A program made the position numbers and the translations under genes. The notes under the pieces are model-generated. The model saw only the letters and a list, made by a program, of their open reading frames with translations, did not search any database and was not told where the DNA came from. DNA of 48,424 nt from the NCBI GenBank assembly GCA_014800945.1, contig JAAVFD010000011.1:73294-121717 (forward strand). The letters run 5' to 3'. The DNA comes from Barnesiella sp. GTDB taxonomy: Bacteria > Bacteroidota > Bacteroidia > Bacteroidales > Muribaculaceae. Shown piece by piece: positions 1 to 7,181 of the stretch (position 1 is the stretch's first letter; each line of letters opens with the position of its first letter).

Positions 1-1419
1 GCGATCGTCAATATACTCACGTTTTGTGTCGCTATGATTATCGCGATAGATATACTTACCGCCTACGTCCACTGTGTTATGTTTTCCAAAAGGTCTTGTC
101 CAGTCAAGCTGGAAAGTATGTTCCCAACCGGTAGATTTTGAATCAGAGATGATACCGTTATAATCAAATGGCACGATAAAGCCGTCCTTATCATATTTCA
201 CCTCGGATTTTGTAGTGTTACTTTCATTTGAAACGCGGTATGAGAAAATGATTGTCTCACCTTTAGTGCGTGTTGAACGCTGATAATTGATGCTTCCGTT
301 CAGGTCTCCCCAGCCGCCGGGACCGCTCTTTGATATGGAATTATATTTATACAGTAGATCACTACCGTTCCACATTTCAGTAATATTATTTGAATTGGAT
401 TTACTGCGGGAGTTGTAGCCACCGAATTCAAAAGTGACAAGATTGAGGGTGTCGGGTTCCCAACTGCCTTCCAGACCCCAATAGCCGAAAATCCCTGTAC
501 TTGAAGATTCTCCATTACTTTTGAGAACATTGCCTCTTTGCTCATAAACCGCCTCTGATTCAGAACTTGATTTACTTGAATGACGGGTGGTGACATTCAA
601 ACCGCCATAGAATGACAGGGCTACTTTATCGTATTGTGCGGATAACCAGACGTTAGGATTAGGAACACCCGGTGATGAATAATATAACGAGACATTTCCC
701 ATCGCACCTTTAGTGATTGTATTTTTGAGGGTGACAATATTGAGGATGGCACTGACGCCTTCGGCATCCTCTCTCGCTCCAGGTTCGGTAATAACCTCGA
801 TTTTTTCAATCATATTTGCAGGAAGCGATTTGAAAATATCTTTTGCGTTGCGGGAATATGAGTTGTTAGGACGTCCGTTTTTGTAAATTTTGAAATCGGT
901 GGATCCATTGATTTTTATAGTGCCGTCAGGATCAACACTCACCATCGGTACCTTTTTTAGAATTTCGTCAACCATCGAAGTCTTAGCCTCATCGTCAGCC
1001 TGAACGTCATATCCGATTCTATCTACCTCAAGTGATACAAGCGGTTTGGTTGCAACGACCTCCACGGTTCCGAGTTCATTATCTCCAACTGTTAGGATAA
1101 TATTTTTGAAATCGAGCTCCGGTTTAGCTTCGGTAATCTCAAAAATGTGATTGAATGGATTTTTACCGAGAGTATATACATTCAAGCGGTATTTGCCGGC
1201 ACGCTTAAGGCTTTGGTTGAAAATACCTTTGTCATTGCTCACCCCGGTAGATACCGGCTTGATGGAATCTGTTAGGCTGAAAACCTTTACGGTTGCATAC
1301 ATTTCAGGTTCACCAAGAGAATCTGTTACAAGTCCTTTGATTCTGAAATCAGCGGATAAAGCGGAAAAACTGATAAAAATAGCGGAAATCGCTATTACCA
1401 TTTGTTTGATGTGCGACAT
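1..1419 (-). CDS. Outer-membrane beta-barrel receptor (TonB-dependent receptor-like), 3' end outside window
   Basis: The frame is open from an ATG at 1419 through the left edge, giving 473 residues with the C-terminus missing. Residues 1-23 form a signal peptide (MSHIKQMVIA start, hydrophobic core, SADF after it). Residues about 24-105 look like a carboxypeptidase-regulatory-like beta-sandwich (FRIKGLVTDS, then a 'GVSNDKGIFN' turn). Residues about 115-225 resemble a TonB receptor plug ending in 'KIEVITEPGAREDAEG' and 'ILNIV', and alternating beta-strand barrel sequence follows. This order fits the Bacteroidota 'outer membrane beta-barrel family' (OMP_b-brl_3 type) rather than a classic SusC, because no SusD partner is visible. 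The protein would sit in the outer membrane; the ligand cannot be inferred. A TACTTTTGC -7 element lies about 53 nt upstream, and a nine-G tract (nine C on the coding strand) lies about 120 nt upstream. Confidence 0.85.
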   Translation of the reverse strand, partial: MSHIKQMVIAISAIFISFSALSADFRIKGLVTDSLGEPEMYATVKVFSLTDSIKPVSTGVSNDKGIFNQSLKRAGKYRLNVYTLGKNPFNHIFEITEAKPELDFKNIILTVGDNELGTVEVVATKPLVSLEVDRIGYDVQADDEAKTSMVDEILKKVPMVSVDPDGTIKINGSTDFKIYKNGRPNNSYSRNAKDIFKSLPANMIEKIEVITEPGAREDAEGVSAILNIVTLKNTITKGAMGNVSLYYSSPGVPNPNVWLSAQYDKVALSFYGGLNVTTRHSSKSSSESEAVYEQRGNVLKSNGESSSTGIFGYWGLEGSWEPDTLNLVTFEFGGYNSRSKSNSNNITEMWNGSDLLYKYNSISKSGPGGWGDLNGSINYQRSTRTKGETIIFSYRVSNESNTTKSEVKYDKDGFIVPFDYNGIISDSKSTGWEHTFQLDWTRPFGKHNTVDVGGKYIYRDNHSDTKREYIDDR

Positions 1420-1471
1420 AAATGTGATTGGTTTATTATGAGCAGATTATTCCACTCACGTATAATAGACG

Positions 1472-1479
1472 CAAAAGTA
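1472..1479 (-). promoter_or_regulatory. Putative -7 promoter element for the outer-membrane receptor
   Basis: On the minus strand this reads TACTTTTG followed by C, an exact match to the Bacteroidota TAnnTTTG consensus. It is about 53 nt before the receptor ATG. No TTTG is present at the ideal -33 distance; a CTTG lies about 16 nt upstream. Confidence 0.5.
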
Positions 1480-1534
1480 GTGCAATGTGTTACATCAAGA
1501 ATGGAAAATATAGTTATATTAATGATTTTTAAGA

Positions 1535-1543
1535 GGGGGGGGG
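1535..1543. repeat. Nine-G homopolymer tract between receptor and DUF4924 genes
   Basis: Nine consecutive G on the plus strand, nine C on the strand encoding the receptor. It lies 8 nt past the DUF4924 stop codon and roughly 60-70 nt upstream of the predicted receptor transcription start. Such tracts are prone to slipped-strand length change; any regulatory effect is inference. Confidence 0.9.
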
Positions 1544-1551
1544 TAAATATC

Positions 1552-2112
1552 CTACCCATGCTCTTCATGCGGGAAGAGCTTGTCGGCTTCATCCAGATGA
1601 AAATTGCGTGCGAGTGTAGCAATGAATTTAGAAATCTGTGCAACAGCCTCCTGAGTCGCAGGGGTTATTTCTTTATGAGAAAGACGCATCAGCAACATAC
1701 CGTACAAGGCATTGAAGCAAGTCTCAATTTCACCAACTTTGTTTTCTCCGGCTTTACTCCGTAGTTCAACAATATAGGGGAGAGTTTTATAGAATTCAGC
1801 GGTGTATTCAGGAAATCGTGGATCTTTGAGAAGTGCCTGATGAAGATCTACAAGCTGCACAATTATATTTTTGTTGAGCTGTAAGTGACCTGATTTCTGC
1901 ACATCTTCCCGGCGCATCATATCAATGAGAGATTCGTACCATTCCGTCATTTCCTTACGCTGGTCAGGTGTCAGATTTGGATATTTGTCAATAACTGATC
2001 TTTCAATTTTTGAGATGTCGAGATCGTTAGCCCTTATGATATCTTCTATCTGCCACATATATAGCAGATACTCGGCAATATTTTCTTTTCTTTTCTGTGA
2101 GGCTGTTATCAT
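1552..2112 (-). CDS. DUF4924 family protein
   Basis: A 186-residue soluble, largely helical protein starting MITASQKRKENIAEYLLYMW. The N-terminus (lysine-rich, then a 'YMWQIEDIIRA' helix), a central 'TEWYESLIDMM' segment and a C-terminal stretch on 'LYGMLLMRLSHKEITPATQEAV' agree with my memory of DUF4924, a family essentially restricted to Bacteroidales. No catalytic motif, signal peptide or membrane segment is visible, and its function is unknown. It begins 8 nt after the FAD oxidoreductase stop codon, so it is probably the last gene of the porT-like/ugd/MATE/oxidoreductase run. The family call rests on recognition of sequence style without a search. Confidence 0.8.
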   Translation of the reverse strand: MITASQKRKENIAEYLLYMWQIEDIIRANDLDISKIERSVIDKYPNLTPDQRKEMTEWYESLIDMMRREDVQKSGHLQLNKNIIVQLVDLHQALLKDPRFPEYTAEFYKTLPYIVELRSKAGENKVGEIETCFNALYGMLLMRLSHKEITPATQEAVAQISKFIATLARNFHLDEADKLFPHEEHG

Positions 2113-2120
2113 AACAGATT

Positions 2121-3680
2121 TTAATTAATTGTTTTAGCCAGAGCTTCAGCGCATCTGATTCCGTCAACGGCAGCCGATACGATTCCTCCCGCATAGCCGG
2201 CACCCTCTCCGCATGGAAATAGATCTGCATGAGAAAGAGACTGCATGGTTTCATCGTCTCTAATCACTCTTACCGGTGCTGAAGTTCTTGTTTCACAACC
2301 AATAACAGTGGCATCAGGGGTCAGGAAACCTCGGTTTTTTCTACCAAATTCCTCAAATCCTTTTCTTAGTCGTGAAGAAATTGATTCAGGTAACAAATTG
2401 TCAACTCTTGCAGAATGAATACCGGGTGCGTATGATGTCTGTGGCAGTGATGTTGACTGTCGAGCATTAACAAAATCGGTCATTCTCTGTGCGGGTGCGT
2501 TCTGACTACCGTCTCCTTCCTCAAAAAACGCTCGCTCTATTTTTTCTTGAAAACGCATAACCTTGAGCGATGGTTCACCTGGGGTGTCCTCAATATCTTG
2601 AGGTAATACTTCCACAACCATTCCGGAGTTTGCCCATTTGGTTCCTCGATTGGAGGGTGACATACCGTTAACCACTATTTGTCCCGGTTCACTTGCCGCC
2701 GGAATTATGAATCCCCCGGGACACATACAAAATGAGTAAACAGCTCTGTTATCCACTCTTGTGAGCATGGTATATTCAGCCGGGGGGAGATACTTACCTC
2801 GCCCTACCGGATTATGATACCTTATAGAGTCAATCAGATGTTGAGGATGTTCAAGTCTGACCCCAACTGCAATGCCTTTGGGCTCCATGCTTATTTTATT
2901 CAGTACAAGATTATTATAAACATCTCTTGCACTATGACCTGTAGCGAGTATTACAGGACCATGAAAACTACCGGCAGTTGTATCCACCCCTACAACTTTA
3001 TCGTTTTCAATAATAAGATCGGTCATTTTTGTTGAAAACAATACTTTTCCACCACATTTTTCAATGGTTTTGCGTATTGCCTTTATTACCTCGGGTAACT
3101 TGTCAGTACCGATGTGTGGATGTGCGTCTATAAGAATACTTTCATCAGCTCCATGCTGACAAAGGATATTCAGAACGGTGGATATTGAGCCTCTTTTCTT
3201 ACTTCTTGTATAGAGTTTGCCATCAGAGTAGGCTCCGGCACCTCCTTCCCCAAAACAATAATTTGAGTTTGAATCAACCTTTCCTTCTCTAGCTATCAGA
3301 GCCATGTCCTTACGTCTGTCATCAACATTTTTCCCTCTTTCAATAACAATGGGGCGTATGCCGAGTTGTATAAGGCGCAATGCAGCAAATAAACCTGCCG
3401 GCCCGGCGCCAACCACAATGGCTTGAGGAGCAGATTCTCCCAAAGGCTTAAAGGATTCCGGTTCGCAGAGGGAGGTGTCGTCAGGTTTTTCGTCTATATA
3501 TACTCTCACTCCGAGTTCTACCGCAACTTTGCGCTGTCTTGCATCAATAGAGCGTCTGGTTATAACCAAATCTTTAATCCGGTTTGCATCAATGCCGAGC
3601 TTACTACTTGCTATCTCAATCAGTCTAAGCTGTGATGCGGCAACAGCCGGCTCCACTCTTAACGGTAAATTTTCTATCAT
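2121..3680 (-). CDS. NAD(P)/FAD-dependent oxidoreductase (COG2509 type)
   Basis: A 519-residue cytoplasmic flavoprotein. Residues 1-80 form a small N-terminal domain with an 'ITRRSIDARQR' motif, typical of the COG2509 'FAD-dependent dehydrogenase' group. The dinucleotide-binding motif VVGAGPAGLF spans about 89-98 and ends in an acidic strand (IVIERG). Further on are 'CFGEGGAGAYSDGKL' and a second FAD contact, 'VILATGHSARDVY'. The C-terminus carries 'FPCGEGAGYAGGIVSAAVDG', the usual closing FAD-binding segment. Electron donor, acceptor and substrate are unknown for this family. It lies 23 nt downstream of the MATE gene and 8 nt upstream of the DUF4924 gene, suggesting co-transcription. Similarity to geranylgeranyl reductase and HI0933-like flavoproteins is superficial; the overall layout favours COG2509. 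Confidence 0.88.
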   Translation of the reverse strand: MIENLPLRVEPAVAASQLRLIEIASSKLGIDANRIKDLVITRRSIDARQRKVAVELGVRVYIDEKPDDTSLCEPESFKPLGESAPQAIVVGAGPAGLFAALRLIQLGIRPIVIERGKNVDDRRKDMALIAREGKVDSNSNYCFGEGGAGAYSDGKLYTRSKKRGSISTVLNILCQHGADESILIDAHPHIGTDKLPEVIKAIRKTIEKCGGKVLFSTKMTDLIIENDKVVGVDTTAGSFHGPVILATGHSARDVYNNLVLNKISMEPKGIAVGVRLEHPQHLIDSIRYHNPVGRGKYLPPAEYTMLTRVDNRAVYSFCMCPGGFIIPAASEPGQIVVNGMSPSNRGTKWANSGMVVEVLPQDIEDTPGEPSLKVMRFQEKIERAFFEEGDGSQNAPAQRMTDFVNARQSTSLPQTSYAPGIHSARVDNLLPESISSRLRKGFEEFGRKNRGFLTPDATVIGCETRTSAPVRVIRDDETMQSLSHADLFPCGEGAGYAGGIVSAAVDGIRCAEALAKTIN

Positions 3681-3703
3681 AACAATCTGATAATATACTC
3701 CGA

Positions 3704-5089
3704 TCAGTTTTCAACGCTCTGCGGAGGAGTAATATTTTTATGTTTACGAGCCTGATAAATTAAGGTCCCAACAGCAAACAGGAATGCAATCACATCGCTG
3801 GCAGACATACTAGCCCAAACTCCGTCCACTCCGAAATATCTCGGAATAATAATTAGGAATGGAATCAAGAAAATTAACTGACGGGTCAGTGAAAGGAAAA
3901 TGGAAATTTTTGGTTTGCCTACACTCTGAAAGAAGTTCTGAATAACAATCTGGCAACCAACAACAGGATAGCATATAAAATAAATACGAAAACCTCTGCG
4001 AGCTATATCTATCAAGGTTTTATCTGTAGTAAACAAGCTGCTCACCGTATTAGGCAGCAACTCTGTGACAATCCATCCGACAGTGGTGATGGCTACTCCC
4101 AAAGCAATACCGATTTTAAGCGTTCTCATCACTCGGTCCCATTGTCCGGCACCATAGTTGAATCCTACAATAGGTTGCATTCCTTGAGTGACGCCGAACA
4201 CTACCATTACGAAAAACATTGTTGTGCGGTTGAGAATGCCATAAGCTCCTACGCATAGATTACCGGCTTCAGCACCATAATCCAAAAGTGCTTTGTTTAT
4301 GAATATTACCACAACACAAGCACACACATTCATAAGAAAAGGGGAGAGCCCAATCGCATAAATACGCTTTATAATAGATGCAGTAAACCATTTGCAGTCA
4401 AGACGAAAATGCACAAAACTCTTCTTTGATATGAAATGGCTCAGTACCCATGCAAAAGCCACCGTTTGACCGCAGATGGTTGCAAGTGCTGCACCCTTAA
4501 TGCCCCAACCGAGAGTGAAGATAAAAATAGGTGCGAGGATAATGTTGGCTCCCACAGAAAGTAGGGCGGATATCATGGCCTTTTTAGGATAGCCTGTTGC
4601 ACGCATGAGGTTGTTGAGGCCTATAAAAATGTATGAAATCGGTGTTCCGAGCAAAATAATCTGCATAAATTCCCTGGCATAACTGATAGTTTCAGTTGTA
4701 GCTCCAAAGAAAAAAAGTATCTCATCAAGGAAGATGAATGTGAGTCCGCCAAACAGAAAAGAGTGTATAAGGCACAAAACCAAAACATTATTTACAACAT
4801 CTATTGCTCTGGCAATATTTTTCTGTCCAAGAAAGATTGAAGAAATAGTAGCGCCACCGACAGCTATAAGAGTACAGAACGCTATTACAAGGTTCATCAG
4901 CGGGAAAGTAATGGCAAGTCCTGCAATAGCCATAGCTCCAACACCTCGTCCTATAAAAATGCTGTCAACAATATTATATAATGAGGTGGCAACACTTGCA
5001 ATGATTGCAGGAACAGAGTATTGCACTAACAATTTGCCAATGGGCTTTGTGCCCAACGTCATCGGTGATGAAGATTGTGTCTGCGGCAT
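3704..5089 (-). CDS. MATE family efflux transporter
   Basis: A 461-residue integral membrane protein of normal MATE length with about twelve hydrophobic helices in two homologous halves. The N-terminal half contains 'LLVQYSVPAIIASVATSLYN' followed by 'DSIFIGRGVGAMAIAGL', the characteristic start of MATE proteins, and the second half has 'VFGVTQGMQPIVGFNYGAG', the equivalent hallmark. Family members export cationic compounds in exchange for Na+ or H+; the substrate here is unknown. The start at 5089 (MPQTQSSSPM) gives a short hydrophilic leader before helix 1. It is 104 nt downstream of ugd, with a weak hairpin between them, and 23 nt upstream of the FAD oxidoreductase. Confidence 0.92.
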   Translation of the reverse strand: MPQTQSSSPMTLGTKPIGKLLVQYSVPAIIASVATSLYNIVDSIFIGRGVGAMAIAGLAITFPLMNLVIAFCTLIAVGGATISSIFLGQKNIARAIDVVNNVLVLCLIHSFLFGGLTFIFLDEILFFFGATTETISYAREFMQIILLGTPISYIFIGLNNLMRATGYPKKAMISALLSVGANIILAPIFIFTLGWGIKGAALATICGQTVAFAWVLSHFISKKSFVHFRLDCKWFTASIIKRIYAIGLSPFLMNVCACVVVIFINKALLDYGAEAGNLCVGAYGILNRTTMFFVMVVFGVTQGMQPIVGFNYGAGQWDRVMRTLKIGIALGVAITTVGWIVTELLPNTVSSLFTTDKTLIDIARRGFRIYFICYPVVGCQIVIQNFFQSVGKPKISIFLSLTRQLIFLIPFLIIIPRYFGVDGVWASMSASDVIAFLFAVGTLIYQARKHKNITPPQSVEN

Positions 5090-5169
5090 AAATGTGAATT
5101 AAAAATGGAGAGTAGAAAAAAGTTGTGGAACACTCCCTTAACTTAAATTCGGGAATGTAACAATTTGTT

Positions 5170-5199
5170 CAATTATTTCCGGGATTTCCGGAATTATTG
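5170..5199 (-). terminator. Imperfect hairpin at the 3' end of ugd
   Basis: The arms CAATTATTTCCGG and CCGGAATTATTG are nearly complementary around a 5-nt centre and overlap the ugd stop codon (5194-5196). There is no strong T run after it on the minus strand. It may act as a weak terminator, attenuator or 3'-end stabiliser before the MATE gene. Confidence 0.35.
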
Positions 5200-6510
5200 T
5201 GGTCGCCCTATTGAGAAGTAATCGAATCCTTCAGATGTTACTTCTGATGGATTATATATGTTTCTTCCATCAACAATAACGTTACCTCTCATAACTTTTT
5301 TCAAAGCATTCCATGCCGGTATTCTGAATACTTTCCACTCGGTTACAAGTGCAATAGCATCAGTGTCAACAGCTGCGTCATACATATCTTTTGCATATCG
5401 CACTTTATCACCGATACGTCTGCGACATTCATTCATTGCCACGGGGTCAAACACGCTAACTTCAGCTCCTTCAGCGAGAAGAGCGTCAATAACAGTAAGT
5501 GCAGGAGCAAGCCTCATATCATCGGTTTCCGGCTTGAAGGCGAGTCCCCAGATGCCAATTTTTTTGCCTTTAAGTGAACCGAGGGCTTTTTTCAGTTTCT
5601 TACCAACAATGGCTTTCTGATCCTCGTTAACCGCTTCTACCGCTTCTATTACTCTCATATTATAGCCATGCTCCTTGCCTGTGCGCATGAGAGCCTTTAC
5701 ATCTTTTGGAAAACATGATCCTCCATAGCCACAACCTGGATATAGAAATTTTGACCCAATTCTTGCGTCAGCTCCTATTCCTTTACGCACCATATTTACA
5801 TCGGCACCGGTCAACTCACATAGATTTGCTATATCATTAATAAAAGATATTCTTGTAGCGAGCATTGCATTAGCTGCATACTTGGTCATTTCTGCAGAGG
5901 GGATATCCATGAAAATGACTCTGAAGTTGGAAAGAAGGAATGGCCGATACAAACGCTCCATTACATTTCGGCTACGCTCTCCTTCAACTCCGATAACAAC
6001 CCTGTCAGGAGACATAAAGTCCTTTATCGCAGCTCCTTCTTTAAGAAACTCGGGATTGCTGGCAATTTCAAATTCAATATCAGCGCCTCTTTTGTCAAGT
6101 TCTTCCCTGACAATTTTTCTAACTATCTCCGATGTGCCAACTGGAACAGTACTTTTGGTAACAAGAACATTGAATTTATTGATGTTTCTGCCAAAAGTGC
6201 GGGCAACAGATTTTACTGCTGTTAAGTCTGCACCACCATCATCATCGGGGGGAGTACCAACAGCACAGAAAACAGCTTCAACATCGTTAATGCACTCTTC
6301 AAGAGAAGTGGTGAAGTGAAGTCGCCCTTCAGTAACATTTCTCTCGACCAGTTCCTTGAGACCGGGCTCATAAATAGGTATGATACCATTTCTCAAAGCT
6401 TTGATTTTTTCATTGTCGATATCAACGCAAGTGACTATTGCACCCATCTCAGCAAAGCAAGCTCCTGAAACGAGCCCTACATAGCCGGTGCCTACGATAG
6501 CTATCTTCAT
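5194..6510 (-). CDS. ugd: UDP-glucose 6-dehydrogenase
   Basis: A 438-residue enzyme that oxidises UDP-glucose twice to UDP-glucuronate using NAD+, supplying uronic acid for capsule or envelope glycans. The NAD-binding GTGYVG is at 7-12. 'TKSTVPVGTS' is near 118-127 and 'NPEFLKEGAA' near 152-161. The catalytic cysteine is in GCGYGGSCFPKD (Cys266). The C-terminal UDP-binding domain has 'GIWGLAFKPETDD'. Length and motifs are complete. It starts 9 nt after the PorT-like gene stop codon, so the two are probably co-transcribed. A UDP-N-acetylmannosamine or GDP-mannose dehydrogenase is less likely, because the sequence follows the UDP-glucose enzyme throughout. Confidence 0.95.
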   Translation of the reverse strand: MKIAIVGTGYVGLVSGACFAEMGAIVTCVDIDNEKIKALRNGIIPIYEPGLKELVERNVTEGRLHFTTSLEECINDVEAVFCAVGTPPDDDGGADLTAVKSVARTFGRNINKFNVLVTKSTVPVGTSEIVRKIVREELDKRGADIEFEIASNPEFLKEGAAIKDFMSPDRVVIGVEGERSRNVMERLYRPFLLSNFRVIFMDIPSAEMTKYAANAMLATRISFINDIANLCELTGADVNMVRKGIGADARIGSKFLYPGCGYGGSCFPKDVKALMRTGKEHGYNMRVIEAVEAVNEDQKAIVGKKLKKALGSLKGKKIGIWGLAFKPETDDMRLAPALTVIDALLAEGAEVSVFDPVAMNECRRRIGDKVRYAKDMYDAAVDTDAIALVTEWKVFRIPAWNALKKVMRGNVIVDGRNIYNPSEVTSEGFDYFSIGRPQ

Positions 6511-6519
6511 ATCATTTAA

Positions 6520-7137
6520 TTAAAAAAAGTAAGCAACGCGAAAATTCCATTCGTTTGAACGTGCGCTATAGTTTGTTAAAATTTTGGCTTTGGTAACATA
6601 GGTCATACCTAAATTATAAGAAGCGGTTACCTGCCAATTTTTAAGAATTTCGCATCCGGCACCAAACTCTAAACCGAGATCACCTCCGGAGTATTCCATA
6701 GCTTTAATGTTACTGTTTGCAAGGTGAAAGCCGAAAGTTGGTCCAGCGAAAACCAAGGGAGCGAGAGTATCTTCAAATCCATTCAGATTGGTATATTTGA
6801 AGCGGAGATGAATCGGTAATGCCAGATAGTGAAGGTTAAGAGTCTCATTTCCTAACCCTTGTGAACTCCAAATTTCTCTTTCACCAAAATTTACTTTAGC
6901 TCCTCTTTTTTCGTAATACAGTCCGAGATCAATTCCGAATCCGATTCCGGGAAACATCATTTCGGCAACGACTCCACCGGAGAAACCAACAGTATGGCTC
7001 ACATTAACGAGGTCTTGCTTGAACCTGAGACCGGTAGAAGAAAGTCCGATCATAGGGCCATATCTAAACTGAGCCTTAGCAGCAGGAGCTGTCACCATAG
7101 CGAAAACAGCAATTACTGCGAATATGATTTTTTTCAT
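6520..7137 (-). CDS. PorT-like outer-membrane beta-barrel protein
   Basis: A 205-residue exported protein. Residues 1-22 are a signal peptide with an AKA cleavage site before QFRYGP. The mature part is a run of amphipathic strands rich in G, Y and F (for example 'GFGIDLGLYYEKRGAKV' and 'LALPIHLRFKYT') and ends in an aromatic residue (VAYFF), as outer-membrane barrels do. Size and the 'LALPIHLRFKY' strand fit the 'porin family/PorT-like' outer-membrane beta-barrel group common in Bacteroidota. The role is unknown. It is the first gene of the run leading into ugd (9-nt gap) and has its own TATATTTGC element upstream. Confidence 0.85.
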   Translation of the reverse strand: MKKIIFAVIAVFAMVTAPAAKAQFRYGPMIGLSSTGLRFKQDLVNVSHTVGFSGGVVAEMMFPGIGFGIDLGLYYEKRGAKVNFGEREIWSSQGLGNETLNLHYLALPIHLRFKYTNLNGFEDTLAPLVFAGPTFGFHLANSNIKAMEYSGGDLGLEFGAGCEILKNWQVTASYNLGMTYVTKAKILTNYSARSNEWNFRVAYFF

Positions 7138-7164
7138 TTTAATAGTCGTGAAAAATTATAGCTG

Positions 7165-7172
7165 CAAATATA
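7165..7172 (-). promoter_or_regulatory. Putative -7 element for the PorT-like/ugd run
   Basis: The minus strand reads TATATTTG followed by C, matching TAnnTTTG, 28 nt before the ATG. No TTTG is seen at the expected -33 position. Confidence 0.45.
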
Positions 7173-7181
7173 CAAAATAAT

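Noticed and set aside
1402-1764. 120-codon plus-strand open frame crossing the start of the receptor gene and the end of DUF4924
   Set aside because: It is antisense to two well-supported genes, has no promoter or family resemblance, and passes through the homopolymer tract. I treat it as a shadow frame.
5882-6319. 145-codon open frame antisense to ugd
   Set aside because: It mirrors codon structure of a strongly conserved gene, with low-complexity S/T-rich translation. The similar antisense frames over the S9 peptidase, the second NSS gene and nrdD were rejected for the same reason.
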